From Ahaetulla prasina (Eukaryota; Chordata; Lepidosauria; Squamata; Colubridae), in assembly GCF_028640845.1 (NCBI RefSeq), contig NC_080546.1, positions 14,295,520 through 14,359,519 of the forward strand: a stretch of DNA of 64,000 bases. The letters run 5' to 3'. The notes under the pieces are model-generated. The model saw only the letters and a program-made list of their open reading frames with translations. It had not been told where the DNA came from and did not search any database. Shown in pieces: positions 22,144-34,300 of this stretch; the stretch's first letter is position 1, and every line of letters starts with the position of its first letter. Made by a program: the position numbers and the translations under genes.

Positions 22144-22210
22144 ATATAAAGCATCATATCTGTTAAATATAAAGAGGCAGATTTTTTTTAAAAAAGGACT
22201 TGTCTTTGTT

Positions 22211-22216
22211 TTTATT
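22211..22216 (-). promoter_or_regulatory. COQ2: Candidate COQ2 polyadenylation signal
   Basis: On the minus strand AATAAA occurs 28 bp after the COQ2 stop codon. That would give an unusually short 3' UTR; further signals could be used downstream, but a palindromic MITE follows from 22143. Confidence 0.5.
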
Positions 22217-22243
22217 TGTAAAACAGCATTCTTTTCTTCTGCT

Positions 22244-22393
22244 CTAGCTGTTGTTCAAAGCTGTTGTTCCTTCTTCTTTCTCTTTCCTTAAGTTTCCAAG
22301 TATAATCCCTGCGAGAAGCAAAATCCCTAGATTGCGGTTTGAAGAAAACTTGTCCCAGCAGTCTTTAGGGTTATTAATGTCCAAATGGAATAT
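22244..22393 (-). CDS. COQ2: COQ2 exon 7 with stop codon
   Basis: Acceptor TTTTCCAG before 22393; 150 bp in phase 0, ending with TAG at 22246-22244. It encodes [20 protein letters not shown], then [20 protein letters not shown] and a short polar tail. The DCW-x-KF-x-SNR motif and final hydrophobic helix match the COQ2 C-terminus. A candidate AATAAA lies about 28 bp after the stop. Confidence 0.93.
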   Translation of the reverse strand: MFHLDINNPKDCWDKFSSNRNLGILLLAGIILGNLRKEKEEGTTALNNS

Positions 22394-25300
22394 CTGGAAA
22401 AGAGACCAAAATGATTCATCAATACTTGCCCCTACTCAAATTTTAGAATCTCTCAAGTCTTCTAATCCGCTTTTATCTCAGACGCCCATTAAAGCACTAG
22501 CTTTATTGGACAGCCATTAGTCTGGGATGGTATAAGGCAGGGGTGTCAAACTCAAGGCCCAAGGGCTGGATCCGGCTTACAGGGTGCTTAAACCTGGTCC
22601 ATGGGGAAATATCAAATATGGAAATATCAAAGGATCAGCACACGCTGCCTCTGCTGGCCAAAACAGGCTGCAGGGGTGTGGAGGGGGCATGTGTGGCCAG
22701 GTTTTGGCTGGCAGAGTGCTGGAGGCCAAAAATGAAGCGCAGGGGGCTCCACGCAGCCCATTTTTGGCCAGCAAAGTGCTGTAGGAGGCGTCCATCCTGT
22801 CTCCCCCCGCTCCTCGCCCCCCCTCCCCCCGCCGGCCCGCAGAGAATTACAGTGCTGATCCGGCCTTTGAAGAAATCCAGTTTGATACCCCTGGTATAAG
22901 GACTCCTACCTTGAGTAGAGGATTGGACTAGAACAGGGGTCTCCAACCTTGGCAACTTTTAAGATTTTTGTGGACTTCAACTCCCAGCGTTCTATGCAGT
23001 TGTTAAGTGAAACTGGCTGAGGAATTCTAGGAGTGAGCTAGCCTTAAAGTTGCCAAGGTTGGAGACCCCTGGACTAGAAGACCTCTGAGGTCTGTTCTAC
23101 CCTATGAGCCTATGAGTCTATGAATTCCTTTTCCTCTTCCTTCAACTGGGCCCTTCAGAGGTCTTGTCCCGTTTATCACCTCCATTCCACTGCTGAACCC
23201 GGCCTGGAAATGCAGCACAAGATTCAACCAACATTAAACTCATCTAACCTGGTTTCCCCAACAGGCGGCCGCAGTTGCCAGCGCTGCATAGTAGGGGAAG
23301 GTTTGACCGCAATTGATTCCTGCCAGCGTTAGACCACCAAGCATTGTGCAACTGAAGCCTGCGAGCCAGTATTTTGTCTTTTCCCCAAAGAGAAGCGCTG
23401 TAGATTTCACACCGATGGCAAGATCGTCGCTTTTATCCTAAAACAGAAAGTTGGAAAGTTGTTAATTAAAAAAAAACCAAAAACCACCAACCACAAAGGC
23501 AGTTTAGTTTGAGGTGAGGAACAACTGTACAGCAGCCAAAAAACCATCTCACTGCCTACTTGCAGCTGTATACAATGTGGAAATAATAATTTTAAAAAGG
23601 CAATATATTTTGAATTAAGACAGTGGAATGGTTTGCGGAAGATTAATTGTCGGTGTTTTAGATGCGGAAAATGTTTTGTTTTTCAAATGTTTGGGATGAA
23701 ACAGGCTATTTTGTGCATCCTGGAAGTACCCCAAGTTCAGGAGGGCTTTATTTCTAGTCTCACACCTGCTCTTACCAATAAAGCAGAATATTTGTAGCTC
23801 AGGATTGAAATGAGGAGTCCTTGGTGCTGTCTGAACTCGCTTGTTTTCTTGCAGACATTTCATTACCGAACTAGGTAACATTATCAGTGCTAGGCCTAGA
23901 CCAGGGCTCTTCAAACTTTTTAAACAGGGGGCCAATTCATGGTCCCTCTGACTGTTCGGGGGCTGGACCGGCTGGGTGGGCATGGCTAGGTGGTCATATG
24001 ACTGGGTTGCCATGGCTAGGTGGTCATGTGGCTATGCGGTCATGTGACTAGCGTGGCCAATTTAACAGTCCATTAAACCAGGGGTCTCCAACCTTGGTCC
24101 CTTTAAGACTTGTGGACTTCAACTCCCAGAGTTCCGCAGCCAGCAAAGCTGGCTGAGGGACTCTGGGAGTTGAAGTCCACAAGTCTTAAAGGGACCAAGG
24201 TTGGAGACCCCTGCATTGAATAATACACACAAATGAAACTTTACTTTGTTATGTTCCTGGGGGTGGAAAGCCGGTTAGTGAAGGGATGTGGCTGCCTTGG
24301 AGTGTGTGTGAGGGACTTCTGTGTGTGTGTGTGTTTCCAGCCCCCCCCCCCCGCCCCTGGAGGCTGGGGAACTCCTTGGCGTCCAGAACCACTCTGCTCC
24401 CCCAAAACAGGCCCTCCTCAGCCTCCAGAAGGTGGATGGGGGCCAGCGGGTAGGTCGGGCGATGTTGGTGGGGTAGCCTTGTGGTCCCACGCGAGCCGGA
24501 TTAATGGCTTCAACGGGCTGTAGTTTGAAGACCCCTGACCTAGACTAATGATGTTACCTAGTTTGGGTAATGAAACACCTGCAAGAAAGCAACCCAATTC
24601 AAAGAACATCAAGGACCCCTCAACGTGCTCTTGCAAGGTCATAACACCTCCACAATATCAAAATGGTGTGTGTGTGTGTGTTTGGGTGTATTTTTGCATT
24701 CAGAACAAACAAAATATTTAGTGCACTTTTAGGTTTAAAGGTGAGAAGAAAGTAAAATCAAAAGGTGATGCCTAGCCTAAATAGTCTTGTCTTTATTATT
24801 ATTGGCTTTGAATACCAAAGTGCTGAGCACCATTATTAAATGTATTTATATTAAATAGTTCAGTTTATATTTATAGTTGTATGCTTAGGAAATATTATTA
24901 TACAAGAAGCCTTGCTTTCAAAATTTTTGTTCTTACTTTCTGTACCCCAAGGATGTGAGATTTGGTATTTATGCCTTCAAGAGACAACTCAGCTATCCGC
25001 AGACAACGCTATGAATCTTTTGTAGTATAAGCAATGTTATGCAAAACACAGAAAAAAAACCCTAAGAAATTTGGCTTGTGTTTCTGCCTGTGCTTTTCAT
25101 CTCCTGTTTCCTTGTTAAATATTATTTCTGGTAAAAAATTGGTCTTTAAGGGCGTTAATGCATCTTTTATTACTGTACAGCATTTTGAAATAAAAGTATC
25201 ACATAATATTGCATATTTATATACTATAAACCAGTGTTTCTCAACTTTTGAGATGTGTGGACTCTAACTCCCAGAATTCCCCAACCAGCATGTTGAAGTC

Positions 25301-28300
25301 CACATATCTTAAAGTTGCCAAGTTGCAGGAATTGACACAACCGGTGCATGATCCTCAGGTGTGCAACAGGCCTCCTGGCTACAGCTGCCACCTGCTCTTC
25401 TAGCAGAAGCCCGAGTCCAAAAGGACCCCCAGATCACGCACCAGTGATCCAATCTGGGGCAGTGCCACCCCATTCACAGTGGGAAAACCTGGCCATTGGA
25501 AGGCCCAAATGCCCAATGCCACTCAGATTGCTTGGGTTACGCCGAAGCTCAACTGTACCTTATCCAGACCGTTTCAGCCTCCAGGCACTGGGCCAGGACA
25601 TGTACAACATCACACAGATGGCCCAGAGTGGAGATATAAAACTGGTATCATCAGCATATTGATGATGCTTCATGTAGATCAGGGGTAGTCAATCTTTTTA
25701 TACCTACCGCCCACTTTTGAATCTCTGTTAGTAGTAAAATTTTCTAACCGCCCACCGGTTCCACAGTAATGCGCTGTGTATCGTCGTCTGCGCATGCCTC
25801 TCGCGCATTGTGGATTGGGTTTGGGAGGGGGCGCCGCCAACCAGCTCTGCTTGTCTGTTACAGCTGGGTGGTGTGGGGGGGGAGATGCGTGAGCTATTCT
25901 GGGATGAGGCTATTTTGTTTGCAATCGCACTATAGTGCCATTTAGTTTCACTTACGTAACGTGAACTAAACTTATGTGCGGGCGATACAAATAGTATATT
26001 TTCAGAAATTTAAATTGTCACGGGGAATTTTATGAAAACCTAATGAAAATGTTTTTAAATAATGCTATGAATTTTTTTAAAAAAGTCAATTAAATTAAAA
26101 GAAAGGAAAGTGCTTCAGTATCGGACAAAACCCCTACCGCCCACCATGAAAGCTGGAACGCCCACTAGTGGGCGGTAGGGACCAGGTTCACTACCACTGA
26201 TGTAGATGTTAAAACAGGACAGGAGAGTTCTATCTCCTTGGTATCCCATAAAGTAGGGGCCATACGTTAGATCTCTTCCCCCACATCATCAGGAATCAAC
26301 CCGAAAGTTCATCCAATGTCCAGGTAGAGTTCCTGGACTACCAACATAGTTCCTGGCATCAACGAGAACTGAAAACAAATAAAAGCAGCTGCAAACATGC
26401 ATTGTTTGCCATTTCTAAATTGCCCGTGTTTCCAGTTCAACGGGAACAAGATTTCCATAGCAACCTAATTTAACCACACTCTCTCATTTCAATATCTTTT
26501 ATAATTAACACATGGGAAAAGAGTCACCTGATGAGCATAAATAGTATCATAAAGCAAAGTCCAACAGACGCTGGAAAAATACAGGGGTAAGCAAACAGAC
26601 CAATTGCAAGAACCGTGGACCGCAGACCAACCCAGTAAGGCTCCCCAATTGAAGACCAAACCTAAAGGAAATAAAGAAGAGCAAGTTATAATCATCATTG
26701 GCTAAACCAGTGCTTCTCAATTATTTTCTGTCATGCCCCCCCTAGGAAGAAGAAAACATTTTTCGCGCCCCCCACGCGACTGTAAATAGTATCATGTTTG
26801 TTATGTTAGTATGTTTGCCGAGGTCAAATGCGCCCCCCTTTACGGAGCCTCGCGCACCCCCGGGGGGGCCCGCCCCACTATTTGAGAAGCACTGGCCTAA
26901 ACACACATATACACACACACGTGCTGAGAAGTGGCAGTACTTCTCAGTGGCAGTATTATATTTTGAGCACAGGTACTCCTCGACTTATGACCACAATTGA
27001 GCTCAAAATTTATGTTGTTCAGAGAGACATTTGTTAAGTGAGTTTTTCCCATTCTGACCTTTCTTGCCACAGTTGTTAGGTGAATCACTACAGTCGTTAA
27101 CAGCAAGAGCAATTGCACTTAGACTTATATATTGCTTTACAATGTTTTTACAGCCCTCTCTAAGAGATTTACAGAGTCAGCCCAACAATCTGGGTCCTCA
27201 TTTTACCCACCTCGCAAGGATGGAAGGCTGAGTCAACCTTGAGATTTGAACCGCTGAACTGCAGCTAGCAGTCAGCCAAAATAGCCTGCAGTGCTGCACT
27301 CTAACCACTGCACCGTAACACGGTTGTTAAGTGAATCTGGTTTCCCCATTGTCTTTGCTTGTTACAAAAAGTGATCACATGACCCCGGGACACTGCAACT
27401 GTCACAAATATGAGTCAACTGCCAAGCGTCTGAATTCGGATCACATGACCTTGGGGAATGCTGCAACGGTTGTAAGTGTGAAAAATGGTCGTAACTCACC
27501 TTTTTCAGTGCTGTGGTTAACTCCGAATGGTCACTAAATGAACTGTTGTAACTCGAGGAGTATTTGTATACCGAGAGCCGGTTTGGTCTAGTGATTAAGG
27601 CACCGAACTAGAAAGCCAAAAAACCATGAGTTCAAGTCCTGTCTTGGCCATGAAAGCCAGCTGGGTGACCTGGGCCAGTCACTCTCTCTCAGACCAACTC
27701 ACCTCAAAGGGTTGTTGTTGTGGAGAAAATAGGAAGAGGAAGGTGTATATGTTCACTGCCTTGAGTTATTTGTAAAAAAAAATAAAGACAAAATATAAAT
27801 AAACAATCATAAAAATAAATAAATACTTCTCTACTTTTGCTGCATCCACAGATCGATCCCAGGAGTTTTGGTTTAGGACAGAGGTCTGCAAACTTGGCTC
27901 TTTTAAGCCTTGTGGACTTCAACTCCCAGAGTTCCTCAGCCAGCAAAGCTGAGGAACTCTGGGAGTTGAAGTCCACAAGTCTTGAAAGAGCCAAGTTTGC
28001 AGACTCCTAATTTAGGAAAACTCGAGACCTTTTTGGTCATTTTGGTGAAAAGGACTCGGATATTCGCCTACAAGGCCGGGTGGTAGAATTTGCCCAACAT
28101 CTGTGAAGTAAAATTGCTCGAAATCATTCTCAGTGAGAAAGATTTCTCGATACAGCCTTGATACACAGCAGTTAGCCATCCTGGCTCAGCTTGACCCTTT
28201 GGTGGACTTCAACACCATTGACCATGGTTTCCTTTTGGATCGGCTCTGTGGGGTAGGAGGAAATAGTATTATACTGTGCTGGTTTGCTTCCTTACCACTG

Positions 28301-31300
28301 AGGGCTGATTGGGACAGTCCCTATTATGTGGGGTTCTGTAGCAATAGCATTTAGACATATATACCACTTCACAGTGCTTTACAGCCCTAAGTGGTTTACT
28401 TCTTCTTCTTGTGCCATATCCGTCATCGGACATTGTCGATCATGTTGTCGATCCTATTTTTATCAGCACAAAAAAGTGCTGCTGAGTTTTGTCCAAACCA
28501 GTCCCTTAGATTGTGAAGCCATGATGTTCTTCTTCTGCCTGGACCTCGTTTGCCTTCAATCTTGCCTTGGAGGATTAAGTGAAGTATGCTGTATTTTTCC
28601 GGGTGTCGCACCCCATGTCCGAAATATTCTAACTTTTGCTTTTTAATGGTTTTGATAATTTCCCTTGGCTTTCCCAGGTGGCTTATCACTTCCTCATTTC
28701 TGATTTTGTCAACCCAGTTTATACCTAACGGCCGTCTGTAAATCCACATTTCAAATGGTTCTAGTCTCTTCAAGTGGTTTTCTGTCAGAGACCAATTCTC
28801 CACTCCGTAAAGCAGGATAGAAAAAGATGTAACATCTGACAAGCCTGGTTTTCAATCTTAGGTTTATGTCTCTGTAAAAGCGGTTTACAGCCTATTTCCC
28901 CCAACAATCTGGGTCCTCATTTTACTGACCTTGGAAGGATGGAAGGCTGAGTCAACCTTGAGCCTGGTGAGATTCGAACTGACAAATTGCAGTCAGCTGG
29001 TAGTCAGCAGAAGTAGCCTGCAGTACTGCACTCTAACCACTGCGCCTCACTGCGCCTCAGTAGGGTTCAATACTCTCTCCATTCCTGTTTAACATCTACA
29101 TGAAGCCATTGGGCGAGATCATCTGTGTCCATGAGGTGACATATTATCAATGTGTTGATGATACTCAATTATATATCTCTGCCTTGTAATATGGTGACAT
29201 TTGTATAGGATGTTGGGGCATTCTCCCATGGTCTTATTTATATTTGTTTAGGGGTGTGGTGGCTCAGTGACTAAGATGCGCAGCTTGTCGATCGAAAGGT
29301 CAGCAGTTCAGCGGTTCGAATCCCTAATACCGCATAATGGGGTAAGCGTCCGTTACTTGTCCCAGCTTCTGCCAACCTAGCAATTCGAAAGCACGTAAAA
29401 AATTTAAGTAGAAAAATAGGGACCACCTTTGGTGGGAAGGTAACAGCGTTCCGTGCGCCTTTGGTTTTTAGTCATACCTGCCACATGACCATGGAGACGT
29501 CTTCGGACAGCGCTGGCTCTTCGGCTTTGAAACGGAGATGAGCACCACCCCCTAGAGTCAAGAACAACTAGCACATATGTGCGAGGGGAACCTTTGCCTT
29601 TATTTATTGTTTATTCAATATTTTTAGAGAGAGACAAGAATCAGAGTTTTCCATTTTTCAAGCCCTCCTAGGTGTATAAATGATTAATGAGGCATTACGA
29701 ATATACATTAGGCTGCATTTTTATGGAAGGGTGCATTATTTTCTTGTGTCGTATTTGAGGAAAATGAGTCAGTCGAACTTAATAAGGAAGTAATTTCCAA
29801 TACACAAAGTACTGAGCCTCCCATCACTAAGCCTGACTCATAACAGAAGGCAAATTGTTTTCATTCCACTTCTCTTGATCAGCGACTTGATGAGAAGAAG
29901 CGAAGAAAGGTAGCAGAGCTTTATGGCCAAAACAGTCAGTCAACGTCCGTTCTTCCATCCACTACTACAAAGAGATTTGGGAGGCTTGCTTTCCAAAATC
30001 AAATGTGTTTTATGGAGATGCAGCAGGGAGCAGTTTGGAAGCATCTGCCTAAATTCTGTGAGTCTACAGTTGCCCCAACAATTTAAAGAGACATGTCTGA
30101 TTTATTAGGGGACTGGAAGCTAAAACGAATGAAGAACGGTTGCAGGAACTAGGTATGTCTAGTTTGATGAAAAGAACGACTAGGGGAGACATGATAGCAG
30201 TGTTCCGATATCTCAGGGGCTGCCACAAAGAAGAGGGAGTCAAGCTATTCTCCAAAGCACCTGAGTGCAGGACAAGAAGCAATGGGTGGAAACTAATCAA
30301 GGAGCGAAGCAACCTAGAACTAAGGAGAAATTTCCTGATGGTTAGAACAATCAACCAGTGGAACTTGCCTCCGGAAGTTGTGAATGCTTCAACACTGGAA
30401 GTTTTTAAGAAGAGATTGGATAACCATTTGTTTGAAGTGGTGTAGGGTTTCCTGCCGATGCAGGGGGTTGGACTAGAAGGCCTCCAAGGTCCCTTCCAAC
30501 TCTGCTATTCTATTCTATTCTATTCTATTCTAAATAAATAAATATTCTATTCTGTTTTGTTCTGTTCTGTTCTGTTCTGTTCTGTTCTGTTCTGTTCTGT
30601 CCTGTCCTATCCTATTCTACTCTACTCTACTCTATTCCTATTCCTATTTCTATTCTACTCTACTTTAAATGCTCCCTGCAGAATATGTCCTGTGAATGCA
30701 TGGCACAGACTACTGTTTTTATTTTTATTTTTTTTATTAGATTTTTATCCCATCTTTATTCTTTTTTTATAAATAAGTCAAGGCAGCGAACACACACACA
30801 GTACTTATTTCTCCTCCTATCTTCACCAAAACAACAACCCTATAAGATGGGTTGTTGTTTTGATGAGATAGGGAGAGAGAAAGAGAGAGACTGATGCAAA
30901 ACCACCCAACTGGCTTTCATGCCTAAGGCAGGACTAGAACTCACGATCTCCTGGTGATAGGCCCAAAGTCACCCAGTCAGCTTTCATGCCGAAAGTGAAC
31001 TAGAACTCACAGTGTCCTGGCTTTTAGCCTGGTGCCTTAACCACTGGACCTGGGGTATCAAACTCGATTTCTCTGAGGGTTGTGTTTAACCTTGGGGGCT
31101 GGATGGGCGTGTCCAACTCGATTTCACTTGGGTTGGGGGCGCCTGTGGTGGCCTGAGTGCTTTGCCAGTGAAAACAGAGCTCAGGAGGGCTGTGCGCAAC
31201 CCTCCTGAGCTCCATTTTCACTGGCTGAGGCACCGCGGGTTGGTCCTTCGCTGTTTCCAGGGCGGCCTCATGGGCCAGATCAAAGCACTCCGTGGGCCAG

Positions 31301-34300
31301 ATCTGGCTCGCGGGCCTCGTGTTTGACACCCATGCACTAGGCCAAACTGGCTTTTTATACTATAACATAAAAATGTTTTGGAAGTAGCCAATAGCCTGAG
31401 AATAAAACATTTTAACTGAGGAAAAAATGACTAATTACTTTTCATGTTAATTTAATTCACCTTAAGTCGGAATAAGCTGCCCATTCATATGAAATGGAAG
31501 TTGCTGAACTTACCTAAATACAACTGTGGCCAGTAAGTTATTCTCTTCATTAGTGGATAGGTCACCACGAGAAATAAAGAAGAAGCGCCTAAAATAATAC
31601 TGTGAGAAAATTGAAAGCGTCAAATGATAAATCACTACTTTCTGCGAGTAGCCTCTAAAAAGGTAGGAGAAAAAAGACATATTTTGCAATAAATATGGAA
31701 GCAGGGAACGTCTTAAGTATACTTCGCAAACATCTCTTTGGGCACGGCAACCAACATGAAATCTCTGTTCCTTCATTCATGAAGACCATGATGTAGCTAG
31801 CCTTGGTTCACCCGTGAATTCCTTAACTATCCCGTAAAATGATAAATGAATTTTCATGTATGGAACTCATGTTTTCATATCCGTTAAACTGGGAGAACAC
31901 ATAATTAAGAAGGCACCTATTGTCACCAATGGCATATGCCAGGGGTCTGCTAACTTGGCTCTTTTAAGACTTGTGGACTTCAACTCCCAGAGTTCCTCAG
32001 CCAGCAAAGCTGAGGAACGGTAGGCACATTTGTGCATAAGAGCACAAATGTGCCTACCATTCCTGTCCTCTTGTTCCTTTTCATTATATCAATTTAACAT
32101 AGTTATTCATTCTTTTGCTTATATATATATTTTTCTTATATGATGTGTTGTTGTTTTATGTCGATGTTTGTATACTGTTGTGACAAAATGAAATAATTAA
32201 AAAAAAAGTCTTAAAGAGACAAGTTTGCAGACCCCTGGCCTATGCAATGAACTCTTTACAATGAACTTACCTGTAATAATTTAAACACAGCAGGACACCC
32301 AATGCCAAGCTAAGCTGTGTACTGAGAAAAACAAGGGCTTGAAAATGTGTAAGCTCTCCAGCTGCCAGCGGCCGATTTGCAGTTCTCACCACCTAAAATA
32401 CAAACAATTAATTCGGAGGCTGCCTTCCATCACTGACCACACACATATACAGTATATACCAGTTACAGGATCCATTCATTCTGTAGCCCATGCGTACAGT
32501 ATATACTCCCTATAAGCCCATACGCAGAAAAGTTGCAGGTAAGTTCAAATGTTTAAGTAAAATACTGTGAAAAATGAGCCACCTGCAGATAAGCAGACCT
32601 TTGAAAATTTGTACGCTTTCCTTTTTCAGATCTGGCTTACAATGTATACAAGTATACATTTCATGGCATGTTGGTTTAAAATTCAAGGGTTGGCTTATCT
32701 GTGCTTGTGTTTGTATACTAGCATATATGGGTATATGGATTTAAATACATTTTAAAAATATTATTGTATATACTTGCAGATAACATCAAAAACATCATTA
32801 AAAAAGGACAACAAAGAATGTTCTTTCTGCGCCAACTGAGTAAGCTCAAACTGCCCAAGGAGCTGCTGATCCAATTCTACAGAGGAATTATTGAGTCTGT
32901 CATTTGCACCTCTATAACTGTCTGGTTCAGTTCTGCAACCCAACAAGAAAAACACAGACTTCAGAGGATAATTAGAACTGCAGAAAAAATAATTGCTACC
33001 AACTTGCCTTCCATTGAGGACCTGTATACTGCACGAATCAAGAAGAGGGCCGTGAAAATATTTGCAGATCCCTCGCATCCTGGACATAAACTGTTTCAAC
33101 TCCTACCCTCAAAACGACGCTATAGAGCACTGCACACCAGAACAACTAGACACAAGAACAGTTTTTCCCGAAGGCCATCACTCTGCTAAACAAATAATTC
33201 CCTCAACACTGTCAGACTATTTACTGAATCTGCACTACTATTAATCGTTTCATAGTTCCCATCACCAATCTCTTTCCACTTATGACTGTATGACTATAAC
33301 TTGTTGCTGGCAATCCTTATGATTTATATTGATATATTGATCATCAATTGTGTTGTAAATGTTGTACCTTGATGAACGTATCTTTTCTTTTATGTACACT
33401 GAGAGCATATGCACCAAGACAAATTCCTTGTGTGTCCAATCACACTTGGCCAATAAAATTCTATTCTATTCTATTCTATTCTATTCTATTCTATTCTATT
33501 CTATTCTATTCTATTCTATTCTATTCTATTCTATTCTATTCTATTCTATTCTATAAGCCAAACAGTGTCAGGGTTCCAAGTTAACACCCCCAATGAAAGA
33601 AAACTCCGAGGCTTGAGTTTCCTCAAAGTTTCATTTTATTAGAGATATCATGTTGGCACATCTGGGAAAACCCGAATCTGAAAGCTTCCAGGTTTTCCCC
33701 ACCCAAGGAAGGTCCAAGTCCCTGCCCAATACCCACATGCCCATCACAAGGTCCAATCAAAGCACCATCCCAACTGGAGATGCCTCCCAGCCACACCTCT
33801 CCAGGTGCAGGCAAGATGTCCTTGTCTTTCTGAGAAAGGAATGTTATTATGACTATACATCAGCCCAGCTCCATACAATCCCCCCCTCCCAGTTTCCCTC
33901 AGTAGTAAATATGGCAGGCCTGAAGATCCAACGAAAAAGATGGCTTCCAGGCTTGACACACAATTTTGGGTGTACGTTTTGGCTCTTAGCATTATAGGGT
34001 CCTTCATATTAACTGTAAGCTCTCCAGCTGCCAGCGGATTTGCAGTTCTCACCACCTAAAATACAAACAATTAATTCGGAGGCTGCCTTCCATCACTGAC
34101 CACACACATATACAGTATATACCAGTTACAGGATCCATTCATTCTGTAGCCCATGCGTACAGTATATACTCCCTATAAGCCCATACGCAGAAAAGTTGCA
34201 GGTAAGTTCAAATGTTTAAGTAAAATACTGTGAAAAATGAGCCACCTGCAGATAAGCAGACCTTTGAAAATTTGTACGCTTTCCTTTTTCAGATCTGGCT

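Larger units (their letters stand above)
32349..34014. repeat. Tandem segmental duplication in COQ2, copy 1 (1666 bp)
   Basis: Contains the first 44 bp of COQ2 exon 3 with its acceptor, intron 2 sequence, a LINE 3' end with ATTCT array and an LTR. Copy 2 follows directly at 34015-35670. The copies differ by small indels only (for example 3 bp in the exon part and one ATTCT unit or two). Confidence 0.93.

Noticed and set aside
29254..29330. tRNA gene (A and B boxes with GGTTCGAATCC)
   Set aside because: It is the head of a SINE: no cloverleaf with paired acceptor ends, and the same body and tail follow in other copies.
32764..33189. 141-codon frame as a host gene
   Set aside because: It is the C-terminus of a LINE ORF2 continuing into the element's 3' UTR and ATTCT tail.
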